This document shows, piece by piece, positions 47,397 to 56,818 of a DNA stretch of 64,000 nucleotides. Origin of the DNA: Lolium rigidum (taxonomy: Eukaryota > Streptophyta > Magnoliopsida > Poales > Poaceae); assembly GCF_022539505.1 (NCBI RefSeq), contig NC_061510.1, positions 38,527,047 to 38,591,046 on the forward strand, given 5' to 3'. The notes under the pieces are model-generated. The model was not told the DNA's origin. It saw only the letters and a program-made list of their open reading frames with translations, and made no database searches. Each line of letters begins with the position of its first letter. Within the stretch, counting starts at the first letter, position 1. A program made the translations under genes and the position numbers.

Positions 47397-50300
47397 CCTT
47401 TCAGTTTTGCAATTTCCACATCATCATCTCCCGTGATAATAATATCATCAACATACACAGCAAGGATAGTGATTTTCTGCTCAGAATGTCTGTAAAATAA
47501 GGTATGGTCTTCATTGCATTGACCATATCCCATGCCACACACAACTTGTCTAAACCTATCAAACCAGGCCCGTGGAGATTGTTTGAGACCATATAGAGAT
47601 TTCTTCAGTATACATACCTTCCCTTTAGTTTCAGGTCTGACAAATCCTGGTGGCATCTTCATATACACCTCCTCTTGAACATCACCATGCAGAAATGCAT
47701 TTTTGACATCAAGTTGATGCAAGGGCCATCCGAAATTTGCTGCACAAGAGATCAATATTCGACGGTGCTCATTTTTGCCACCGGTGCAAACGTCTCATCA
47801 TAGTCAATGCCATAAGTCCGACTATATCCTCTTGCCACAAGTCTTGCCTTATATCTCTCCACTTTTCCTTCTGCATTTTGTTTTACAGAATAGATCCACT
47901 TACAGCCTACTGTATTCTTTCCTTTGGGGAGATCTGTCAACTCCCATGTTTTATTTTTCTTCAAGGCCTCTAATTCTTTCATCATAGCATTGCACCATCT
48001 CGGGTCCAACCTGGCTGCCTTCCAATCCTTAGAAACATATACAGTTTGCAGTGAAGCAACAAAAGCCCAAAAAGAGGGTGACAATGCCTTGTAAGAAATT
48101 TAATTTCCTACGTCATAGTCATCATAACTCAGTCGCTTTGGGGGCCCAACTTTCCTTATCCCTTTCCTTATTGCAATTGGCAAGTCTAGGCTATTATTGG
48201 ACTCAGACTGAGATTGATTCTCCTCAGCAGAATCTACACTTGTGCTTCCTTGATTTTCAGGTCCAATGGGTTGCTCCCACTGCCCCTGGTCTTGTTGCTC
48301 CTCCAGTGCATCTACTTGTTCCCTTTGTACTTGTCTTCTAGAGTACACAAGTGGATTCTGCAGCCATCTTTGTGGTGGTACGGATCTAGGTGGTGTAGGT
48401 GTACCAGGAATTGCATGAATCTCCGCAACAATAGTAATTTGTTGATGTTGCTGTTGCTCACCTTCTTGCTGCTCTTGATCACCACCTTGTTGTTGCTCCC
48501 CCTCTTGAGCATTACCAAGATGGTCAAGCCCCTGGAACAAGCCACTAAGATCACTCTCACCGTCATAAAATGGTTCTGACTCACGAAACGTAACATCCAT
48601 GCTTACAAATGTCCTCCTGTCAGTGGGATTCCAACACTTGTAACCCTTACATGCGGAGGAATAGCCAATAAAGATACATTTGATAGCCCGATGATCTAGC
48701 TTGCCAACAGATGGTCTGTGATCCCTTACAAAACATGTACAACCAAAGACTTTGGGTGGTACAACAAAGTCATTGTTATTTAGAAGGAGTTGGCAATGAG
48801 ACTGCATACCTAGAATCTTTGAAGGCATTCTGTTGATCAAATACGTAGCAGTCATAACTGCCTCACTCCATAAGAATTTGGGAACATTTATGGTAAACAT
48901 AAGAGATCGAGTCACTTCAAGAATGTGCCTATTTTTCCGCTCAACAACTCCATTCTGGGGAGGAGTGTCAGGACATGAAGTTTGGTGTAGTATACCTTGC
49001 GAAGATAAAAAAGCAGCAAAAGGTTTGTTGATATATTTAGTACCATTATCAGTTCTGATCACTTGCACCTGAACATTGAATTGGTTTTTCACATAGGCAC
49101 AAAAACTCTAAAAACAAGTAAACACTTCATCTTTGTGACGCATAAGATAAATCCAAGTCATTCTGGAATAGCAGTCAATAAAAGTCACAAAGTACTTCAT
49201 GCCACTTGCTGACACAACAGGACACATCCATATATACATCAGAGTGCACTAACACAAATGGGGTTACACTTCTGATCCCTCTACTAACATAAGAGGTTCT
49301 CGTATGCTTAGCATATTCGCAGGCATCACAACATAATTTGGTTTTGTCCACTCCATTCATTACATCAGGAAAAACTCGAAACATTTTATCAAACGCCGTG
49401 TGGCCCATTCGACAATGATGAACTAGAGCCATAATGTCCTTTCCTCCAACAATCGTAGCAAGCACAGAACTAGCATCATGCCCCATCTTGTCACGATCTA
49501 TGTGCCAAAGACCTCTATGCCTGGTTGCAGTCCCAACCTTCTTGCTGCTCTCCCTTTCCTGAATTAAACACATATATCTATCAACTGGAAAAGCAGGAAC
49601 ATGTAGAACCGATGACAATTTTATGTTGGGTGTACATTGCACTGACCCCTCCCCTTTTATAGATTGTGTTGTGTCATCTGCTGTTTGGATAGTGCCTCTA
49701 TGTGTGGGAGGATACTGAGTATAATAGTCAAACTCACAAAATTCCCAGTAACATATTTGGATGCTTTAGAATCAAGAATCCAATCTGAATTAGAATTATG
49801 AGTGGCCATAGACACTCGATCAATATTACCTTCATATTTGTAGACATAGTGAGCAAAGTTCCCAAGGTTGCTTCATTTTGTCCTTCTTCATTTGATTGTC
49901 CCTGAGAGGTACTGGTAGTTGGCTCTGAAGCTGCTGCCATATGTGTCTTGGGTGATATAGCGTGCTGTTGTCCACCACCCCTGCCATACTGTTGTCCATA
50001 TGGTTGTCCACACCTCTGCCATACTGATGTCCATATGGCTGTCCACCACCTCTATCATACTGTTGTCTGCCACCTCTTCCATACTGTTGTCCATATGGCT
50101 ATCCACCACCTCTGCCATCACCTCTTCCTCCGTAGCTTCCTCTACCATGTGTGTATCCTCCTCTCCCCCTACTGGGTGTGGCAAAGGAGGTACACTGATG
50201 CTTCAAGTGTCCCTTCTGTCCACAAGTATAGCAGTCTCTCAGCTCTTGTCTCTCGGTAGTGTAGAAGGTCGGATGAGGGACAGAATCGCTTCCCTTTGTC

Positions 50301-51037
50301 ATATTCAGACGCACTTCCTCTCTGGACATAGCTGCAATGGATTCTTTGAGAGAAGGGGTAGTGGTTTGATGCAGTAAAGCAGCCCTTCTCCCTTCAAAAT
50401 CTTGATTAAGCCCTTTCAAGAACTTCATGACTCGCCGACGTTCAATCCAGCTTGCAGCAGCACTCACACATTCCCCATGGGCAAGTTCCAGAGGATCAAC
50501 ATGATCTAAATCTCCCCAAAGATGCTGCAACTCAGCCATATATGCCATCACAGTTTTGTTTCCTTGTTGCAAGTCATGCACTTTATCCTCAATCTCAGCA
50601 ATCAACGTAATGTTCCCCTTTCCAGAATAGAGATTTGATAGGGTGTCCCATACCTCTGAAGCTTTTGTGAGTGCCTCTACAGAAGCAGCAATGTTAGGAA
50701 CCAAAGAGTTAAGCAACCATGCCACAATCAGAGAATTTATGGCATTCCACTGTTTCCATTCCAGACTAGTCTTGTCTGTTGGTTCTGCAGCTTCACCACT
50801 CACACGTTCATCCAGCCCTTTCGAGTTCAAAATCAACAACGCCCTCCTTGACCACCGGAGATAGTTGGCCACTCCTTCCAACTTGATTTCATTCGCCGGC
50901 AGCTCAAGTTTCTGACCGATGTTGGTATGGGGAACGATTGCTCCCCCTCCAGCAGATCCTCCTCCTCCATCTCCTTTGGTAGTGATAAGTTACGCCGGCT
51001 TCTCCAGAGCCTTGGCCAAATCCCCGTTGTCCCCCAT
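47397..51037 (-). pseudogene. Copia gag-pol, N-terminal part (gag to RT)
   Basis: Gag ATG at 51037 with an in-frame TAA at codon 16 (50992-50990), then a long open stretch to 50099. It has a UBN2-type capsid and a zinc knuckle CYTCGQKGHLKHQC, followed by a glycine-rich repeat tail. Protease near 49770 reads WILDSKASKYVTGNF, where the usual D-S-G is D-S-K. The integrase zinc region (HHCRMGH, CCDACEYAKHTRTSY) lies at 49642-49175. The catalytic core has RTDNGTKY, PPQNGVVERKNRHI and KVFGCTCFVRDHRP, with a Gln-rich linker after it (48480-48250). The RT has GCKWIYSVKQ, YKARLVARGYSRTYG, LDVKNAFLHGDVQEE and catalytic AVYVDDIIITGDD, and is cut at 47397 by the Gypsy insertion. Several frame changes separate the blocks. 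Confidence 0.9.
49968..50125 (-). repeat. Minisatellite in the Copia gag tail
   Basis: Four to five imperfect copies of a unit of about 36-39 bp ('ccacctctgccatactgttg' followed by 'tccatatggctgt'), which on the minus strand encodes Gly/Gln/Tyr-rich repeats after the zinc knuckle. Such RGG/GQ tails often bind RNA; the effect here is inferred. Confidence 0.7.
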
Positions 51038-51237
51038 GCTTGACACCAAACTAACCTCTCAGAAACACCAAAGGGCTTATCCGCAGGATGCCCTCTTCGT
51101 CTCCTTACTCGTCACTACCTTCCCCTCCTTGCCACCGCAGCAGCCTGCTCCCTTCCTCTTCCTCTTCCTCCTAGCTGCCACAACAGACTAGGCTTCCAGA
51201 TCGGCAGTCCTTCCCGTCGTTGCCCTCATCGCCCCTT

Positions 51238-51248
51238 GCTCGATACCA
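51238..51248 (-). promoter_or_regulatory. Primer-binding site, tRNA-iMet
   Basis: TGGTATCGAGC on the minus strand directly abuts the 5' LTR of the short-LTR Copia element. Confidence 0.85.
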
Positions 51249-51424
51249 TGTGGACAGAGGTGAGGGCCTAACCTGAGGTAGAAGGAGGCTGCAGGGAGGA
51301 ACTCTCTCTTCTTAGGGTTACAGAGATAGATGCACCTTATATAGGTCAGGACTGGAATGGGCCAGATGGGCCACAACAGAGAACAAGAAGACAGCCCAAC
51401 AGATACACCAACAGTTATCCAACA
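51249..51424 (-). repeat. 5' LTR of the short-LTR Copia element
   Basis: 176 bp, 170 of about 175 positions identical to 35870-36044, with TATA on the minus strand at 51337-51344. Confidence 0.9.
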
Positions 51425-51890
51425 AGGTGGATGCTTCTGTGTCAAAGTTGATGTTGCGACGGGCAACCTTGGCGCTACTCTTTGCATGCTTCTCTTCTTC
51501 CTACAAATGCTTATACTCTGTCTGGAGCTTCTCATGGAGTTTCTGACATTCTCCTTGTATGCTATGGTGTTTGCTTGGATCGCTAGGCTTTCCTTGGACT
51601 TATTCTCGATACTTTTAGCTTCCTTGAGGAGCTCTTCACGAATCCCATAAAGTTGGGTTACGTCTTTCACATGATCCAACGTGATGGGTGTGCTCTCCGT
51701 ATTTGGTGGGATCATCTCTGACTCCATGTGGGGGTCTTGAAGTTCCGGGCGGAAACACATCTTGCTGAGGTGGAAATAGATATGGAGGCGGATCTGGATT
51801 GCTCCGACCTGCGTCATCCATGGCCATGTCCTCCTTGGGTGCTTCTAGTTCTGGCATCGGGTTGCTCTGGTTGGTAGTGTCTAGATACAT
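51425..51890 (-). pseudogene. Upstream half of the unidentified coiled-coil ORF
   Basis: On the minus strand MYLDTTNQSNPMPELEAPKE starts at 51890. A frame change near 51660 leads to TPITLDHVKDVTQLYGIREE and LLKEAKSIENKSKESLA, and another near 51560 gives helical sequence with KLHEKLQTEYKHL and ARRNINFDTEAS, ending at the Copia junction. The Copia TSD joins it to 35869. Charged heptad-like sequence suggests a coiled coil of a gag or transposon accessory protein. I do not recognise the family. Confidence 0.4.
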
Positions 51891-51935
51891 CCAAATTTAG
51901 ACAAATTTGCAACATCTGTTTTGGCACGGAGGGAG
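51876..51935. mobile_element. Half of a Stowaway MITE
   Basis: 'tctagatacatcc' followed after about 30 bp by CACGGAGGGAG|TA is the right half of a Thalos-type Stowaway element. The left half, starting CTCCCTCCG, is missing. Confidence 0.6.
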
Positions 51936-52116
51936 TACATGATATTTCATATGCATGATGTCCTCTTGTGGTTGTGGTTTTGTGATAGAATCCAGGACAA
52001 GCATGACGTAGTTTGATTTTGTGTGGCGCGCACTTGCTAAAGTTTTAGGCTAGTTGAACATGGTATTCTATTGCTGCCTGAATGTTGTGTAACCTGCTGC
52101 AGATTTTCCTGAATAA

Positions 52117-52306
52117 TTTTTTTTTGAGAAACACAGTACACACAGTACAAACGCAGGCGCTCATATACACGCGCATACACTCACCCCTATGAACGTACAC
52201 ACATTTCGCCTTTATGAGACACACAGATGTCAAATCTGGGGTTTGAACTCTGGTGGGCTGGGGGTACAACCACCCTCCTAACCACCCAACCTCAGGTTGG
52301 TTCTCA
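52117..52306 (-). mobile_element. tRNA-derived SINE in an intron of the WDR3-like gene
   Basis: On the minus strand there is a polymerase III A-box-like TGGTTAGGAGGG and a B box GAGTTCAAACC (about 52248-52238), then a GTGTGTACGTTCATAGGGG body and an A-run at 52125-52117. A 14-bp TSD ATTTTCCTGAATAA flanks it (52103-52116, 52307-52320). It is an Au-type/related grass SINE, short form. Confidence 0.85.
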
Positions 52307-52361
52307 ATTTTCCTGAATAACTTGATATACCCAAATCCTGATCTCTTCCATAACCTTGCAG

Positions 52362-52864
52362 GTTGAGCTTCAAAGTTCAAACACATCATAACCAATTAAC
52401 TACTACACCAGGGGCAAGATCCATACTGACAGAACTGAAGGAAATTCTTTACGGTAGAGTAAAGGTAAATAGCTTGCAATCATCTCCCTGTTCAACAGAC
52501 AGCTTGCAGCAGTCTGATCATTTCCTTGTTTGATTTTCGTCCTCCAGGAGTGCAAGGATACTATCGGTTTCAATCTTGCTGCGATGGATCATATAAAAGT
52601 AAGATGCCCCCTTTTTAATGACATTTTAGTGAATCTGGGCCTTAAATTTGAGTTTTGTTGGACATTTTCGTGGCCTTTTCCCTTTAATTTGGTGGGTTTA
52701 CATCTTTTCAGGAGTTGTTGGCCATGATATCAGATGCACCGTTCCGAGACACCAAGGCGAAGCTGATGGAGATCAGGCAGAAGCAGTCGAAGCGGTCAGA
52801 TAGGTCGGCCGGCGGAGATGAAAGGAGAAGGAAGAAACAGAAGATGTCACCTGCACAGAGCTGA
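52362..52864 (+). CDS. WDR3: 3'-terminal exons of a WDR3/UTP12-like WD40 gene
   Basis: Three exons with GT-AG borders join in one frame: 52362-52464 (ends ILTELKEILYGRVK), 52548-52598 (ECKDTIGFNLAAMDHIK) and 52712-52864 (ELLAMISDAPFRDTKAKLME..., basic KRRKK-type tail, TGA at 52862-52864). The DTIGFNLAAMDH...SDAPFRD...KLMEIR block is the C terminus of plant WDR3/UTP12, a WD40 protein of the small-subunit processome that acts in 18S rRNA maturation in the nucleolus. Family recognition is from memory. The WD40 repeats and all earlier exons are absent; transposons fill everything upstream in this window. It is either a 3' gene fragment or the end of a gene with a giant upstream intron. No stop or frameshift is seen in the three exons. 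Confidence 0.65.
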
Positions 52865-52871
52865 TCCTTGG

Positions 52872-53030
52872 TCAGATAGTTGTTGGCATGCTCATGGTCG
52901 CCGTACCATTCTAGCACGCCTTGTACCCGCATTCCCTCTAGAATGCCGGAACCGCTGTAGTCCGCTTCTTTTTCTTCTAATGCAATGACACACAAAGCTT
53001 TTGCGTGTTCGCAAAAAAAAAAAAAAAAAA
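52872..53030 (+). mobile_element. LINE 3'-end insertion with A18 tail
   Basis: 159 bp ending in 'aatgacacacaaagctttt' then 'gcgtgttcgc' and A18 (53013-53030), the 3' terminus type of a grass LINE. It is flanked by the 14-bp duplication GAGCTGATCCTTGG (52858-52871 and 53031-53044). The first copy of the duplication contains the WDR3-like stop codon. Confidence 0.85.
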
Positions 53031-53044
53031 GAGCTGATCCTTGG

Positions 53045-53480
53045 ACTAGTGCAGAGGATGATTTTGATGTTTGTTTTTTTACTTTCAGCTCAGCTGTTGT
53101 AGCATACACACACTATTATTGCACAGAGGATGATGAGCACAGAGGAATTTTGACAGATGACGAGTGTAAAATCAGAATGCGTGTTTGCTCCAGAAGCAGG
53201 TGTCCATGAATGAATGAATGATATGACGCAGAAGTCCTGGCTGCCTATAATGTGTAACCTTGGGGCAAATACATTTTAACGATGGGTTATGCACGGTCGG
53301 AAACTCTTCATGGTCATATATTTGCACAATCCTGAATCACTGTAAGTTTAAACAGAAAATGAATTTGCATGGTGAAGAAGTTAGAGAGAGACATGAGCTG
53401 CCGAGGAAGCTTTCATGGTCAAGTCATGTCAGGATCCCGGTGGATCGCTGGCGAAGAGGATCATCGAAGAAGAAGGATTC
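53045..53480 (+). other. Displaced 3' UTR and flank of the WDR3-like gene
   Basis: Sequence after the LINE tail would continue the original 3' UTR. T-rich 'gtttgtttttttactttcag' near 53070 and 'tgaatgaatgaatgata' near 53204 are the only signals; no gene recognised. Confidence 0.35.
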
Positions 53481-53770
53481 AGGAGAAATCGGTAGAAAAA
53501 CTGATAAATTGCTGGAATGAAACTAAAATAAATTGCAGGAAAATAAAGATAAAATTAGGGTTCATATTCTCAATTGACTGCAACAGGATACAAAGATAGG
53601 CTTTTATAGACCTAACTACTACAGCATGACAACATAGGTAGAATACCGATACTACCCTTACAACTATTAAGCCACTAGAAAACCCACTACTCATACCCAT
53701 ACTAGTCCCTGATAAGTTTCTTCAGAAACTTTTCTCATTATCTACTATTCTTCAGGATTCCTTCACCATA
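53481..53770 (-). repeat. Possible solo LTR
   Basis: On the minus strand GGTCTATAAAAGCC (about 53619-53606) is a clear TATA box followed by a 5'-leader-like stretch, and AGTTTCT-GA-AGAAACT forms a small palindrome near 53715-53731. The layout resembles a Copia LTR. Ends and target duplication could not be fixed. Confidence 0.3.
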
Positions 53771-54277
53771 TCAAGGAGGTAGGAATGTAACGAAGATAAT
53801 ATTCATTTCCGATATTTGAAGACAGTTCTCTGTAGGTAGCAGATTCGGTGCATTGTAATCCTTATGGACACCTTGCTGATAGACAAATGCAATTCCAGGG
53901 TCCCACTGTAAGTTGGACCTGTTTCCAAATGAAGCTAACGAGCAAGACAAAACAGTAACCATATGCCTCAGCAATTTAGAAGAGTTAAGCATTGTACTAT
54001 GGCACATGTACGTTGGCTGTTCTTCGATGTCCAGTCCGTCCAGAGATGCAGTTTTCGTATATAGCCTGCCATATGAATGATGAAGCTCTACGAGAGGTCT
54101 AACTGACACTAACCTGATAACCTTATGTATCCACTCACAGGATGTCCGTAGAAATTGGATAAAACTAAGCCCAACGTTCATTCCTGAACAATTAAGCTGT
54201 ACCTCTCTGAGCTTACTCAAATTATGCAATGTCTCAGCCATTAAAAGGACGTCCAGGGGAAGCTTTTGTTTTGTCAC
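53771..54277 (-). CDS. Unrecognised 168-aa ORF
   Basis: An open frame from the ATG at 54277 to the stop at 53771 in sequence of ordinary base composition. It begins MTKQKLPLDVLLMAETLHNL and continues SKLREVQLNCSGMNVG, a spacing of Leu residues like a leucine-rich repeat. It contains CEWIHKVIRLVSVRPLVELH later. No domain is assigned. The minus-strand sequence upstream (54715-54320) has further open patches but in other frames. It could be a gene fragment or chance; there is no clear promoter or splice context. Confidence 0.25.
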   Translation of the reverse strand: MTKQKLPLDVLLMAETLHNLSKLREVQLNCSGMNVGLSFIQFLRTSCEWIHKVIRLVSVRPLVELHHSYGRLYTKTASLDGLDIEEQPTYMCHSTMLNSSKLLRHMVTVLSCSLASFGNRSNLQWDPGIAFVYQQGVHKDYNAPNLLPTENCLQISEMNIIFVTFLPP

Positions 54278-55671
54278 GTGTACTGATGTTGCACACCATA
54301 GGAATTAATGATTTGTTCTACTATGCCAGTTGACAGGAACATAGAGAATGCTTAGCTATACACTTGCCTTTAGAATGCGGAACGACTAGAACAAGTACAG
54401 TTGCTGTTTTCACTTCTATCCATCCCAAGCAGAAGACATAGTAACACTCAGTAGCAGAAGCAAAAAAATGGATTGCAGCACATGAGTGAATGCTCCAGGA
54501 TGTGTCACAATACGATGGGTTGCAGTATGCGAGTGCAGAATTACGAGAACTCCAGGAACCCAGGGTGTGGTAAGAGACAGAGGGTTCAGACACTGTACTT
54601 GATCACCCATGGACTGTAGCCAACTGTTGCATTGCACATTGTTGTTTCTCAGAATGAAAAAATAGCTCAGTATACGAGGATATCTAATTTCTGCTGACTG
54701 CAACAGGTATTTCACACTATTGCATTCTGTAAGGTGGTTACTGGTTTCATGTATCAGAATCGAGGTCTGCTACACAAAAATGACAAAGTCTGATTTCTTT
54801 TTGGAGATTTGAATCACTATATCCACACACTTGTTATTTTTATGTAGCCCAAAATACACTTTATTTCCAGTTGAAAGTTTACACGCTTGTGGGATACAAT
54901 GCTGGCTACATTATGATTTAATTTCAGATTTTTATGAAACTTTAAAACATGATTTTAAACTTTTTTTTAAATCAGTTGTGTCCATGTACACCAAATCTCT
55001 GCCCGAGATAAAGAACAAGGAAGTGGTGGGAATCCCTGGAGACTGTGGCGCAGGATCGGGACGTAGGTTGGATCGTACGACGGAGGACTAGCAACGCAAC
55101 CTCCAAAGGAACAGAATCCTTTTCGGGTATAACTACTTTGAGTAGGAAACATTTCCCTACTTCACTTCCCTAGGTCTACGCACATTGTTGCTGCCTCCCT
55201 ACGTGCTTCTCACAATTTGGAATTGGTGTATTGTAACTATTTAAGTTATGGAATAATGAGGAAACATTACCTATGTACATGAGATACCTACCATTATCCG
55301 TGCAAAGCTCTACTCGTCTCGTGAGGAGTCTAAGGACATACCATATCTCAATCTTATAGTGGCAAGGTTTATGTTGACAATCAGCTTTCAAGTGGAAATA
55401 TAAGTGTTCACTACTGATGTTATATTGCTATCTCCATTCTTCTCCAAGCCATTCTCTAAGATGTTGTTCAGTACTACTTTTTTGATGTAATTTGTTCTTA
55501 GGTGAATCCTTTACAGGAAGCGGTTTTCTTAATCAAGTTTGAAATATAAGGAACATAATTGTAAAGAACGCTAACCAAATTATTTCCAAAGTTTCATATG
55601 CAAATTCATGAATCAAGATGTATTAACGACATGTTACTTTCAGTACTTTTTCTAAATCAAGTATGTTATAC
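54278..55671. repeat. Intergenic sequence with a dispersed repeat copy
   Basis: No supported gene. 54790-55015 resembles 62030-62215: both carry 'ttgttattttt.tgtagc.c' then 'aaaatac', then 'tgtttgtgggatac'-like and 'ccaaatctctg'-like blocks. They are two diverged copies of one dispersed element of unknown class. The rest (55016-55671) shows nothing recognisable. Confidence 0.4.
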
Positions 55672-55720
55672 TCACTCCGTCCATAAAAGGTTGTCGGAAA
55701 TTTATCTAAAAAATTTACAT
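55672..55720. mobile_element. Stowaway-like MITE fragment
   Basis: CTCACTCCGTCCATAAAAGGTTG at the left followed by 'aatttatcta' resembles a Stowaway left half; the matching right terminus is not seen. Confidence 0.4.
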
Positions 55721-56136
55721 CGAGGTGGTTGAAAACAACTTTTCTTTCTCAGAAGGCTGAATAAAACAGGTGCAATAACATTATGTGTGCACGCAAACCC
55801 TTCTTTTAATATGGCCTATTTGCTGTCGATCGAGCTCGAGAAAGATGGCTTATGTAGACTCATCCTAATGTTACATGTGCATTGCATTGCACTGCACGTT
55901 TACTAATTAACAGAGATGAACTAAGAGCCGGACAAATTTTCATGGGTATGTCCGTAGGTGCAGGCGTGCAGCTACTCTCCTAGGGACACATATAAATGCT
56001 GTGTCAAGGCAACATTCGAGGGCAATTACGCCACTCAAGAGCATTAGTTATCTGGCCATTAGATACAGACTCTGGATAGATCACGTTCAACTGATTCGTC
56101 TAGCCGGTACGACATACTTATCCCTCTTTGCATGGT

Positions 56137-56412
56137 CACCCCTTCTGTTGTCCACCTCCAATTTGCTGCGCCTAGCCTCATTTCCTTCCTTAATCATGAC
56201 ATCCCCTCTGCTGTCCACTTCCAACTCGCTGCGCCTAGCCTCCTTCGGGATGTTGTGCCCCCTCAACTTGCGACTAGCCAGCTTCAGGATGTTGTCCACC
56301 TCCAAATTGCGCCTAGCCTCCTTCCCTTCCTTAATCCTGCCATCCCCTCTGTCCACCTCCAACTTGCTGCTCCTAGCATCCTTCCCTTCCTTAATCATTC
56401 GTCTCACCCTAA
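56137..56412. repeat. Minisatellite, unit about 63-70 bp
   Basis: Four to five diverged copies of a unit with 'gtccacctccaacttgctgc', 'gcctagcctccttc' and 'ccttccttaatcat' (for example 56184-56194, 56322-56333, 56385-56396). On the minus strand the units read IKEGKEARRSKLEVDN-like charged repeats in one open frame (56407-56087); on the plus strand they read LRLASFPSLI-like. It lies 400 bp downstream of the DUF3615-type gene. Confidence 0.65.
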
Positions 56413-56818
56413 CCTCCTCTTCTATCAGCCAAGCCTCTTCACGGACGGCAAATAACTACAAAATGGGGCAAGATGTCAGTTGTCGTTCTCTACAAATTAG
56501 AGATTTCATATGAATGATAACTCAAATTTTTAACAGTTGTGATATTCAACTCCTGTCTGGTATTCTTTCTGATCCTAGACTTCAGGGTCCTTGAATGCTT
56601 TTGATAAATTCAGAGGTAACCTAGATATTACTGGATCCTCTCTGGATGCAGTACAGTTACCTATCCTAATTTGCGGCTAACTTAGAAGTGCAATAGATAA
56701 TAATTTAAGCTGCAGCCTGTAGTTGGCTGTTTATTTTTGATTAACTAATTTGATTCTGTATACACGCTAGGAAAACCACAACAGTGAATTAAACATAAAA
56801 ATATCCTCCAGTAAATTA

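Larger units (their letters stand above)
35870..51424 (-). mobile_element. Short-LTR Copia retrotransposon, split by a Gypsy element
   Basis: LTRs 35870-36044 and 51249-51424 (175/176 bp) begin TGTTGGATAACTGTTGG on the minus strand. The TSD is GGGTG/AGGTG (35865-35869, 51425-51429; one mismatch). A tRNA-iMet primer site touches the 5' LTR, and GAGGGGGAG is the polypurine tract (36045-36056). Without the 10,442-bp insertion and its duplicated 5 bp the element is about 5.1 kb, a normal Copia size. Six LTR differences (about 3.4%), four or five at CAG/CTG/CAA sites, make it older than its insert. Confidence 0.92.

Noticed and set aside
48214..48579. 121-aa plus-strand frame and the 94-aa minus frame beside it
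   Set aside because: Shadow frames of the Gln-rich linker of the Copia polyprotein.
52238..52310. tRNA gene suggested by A and B boxes
   Set aside because: The boxes belong to a SINE with poly-A and target-site duplication; no cloverleaf could be drawn.
55672..55720. Complete Stowaway MITE
   Set aside because: Only the left-type terminus is visible, so it is listed as a fragment.
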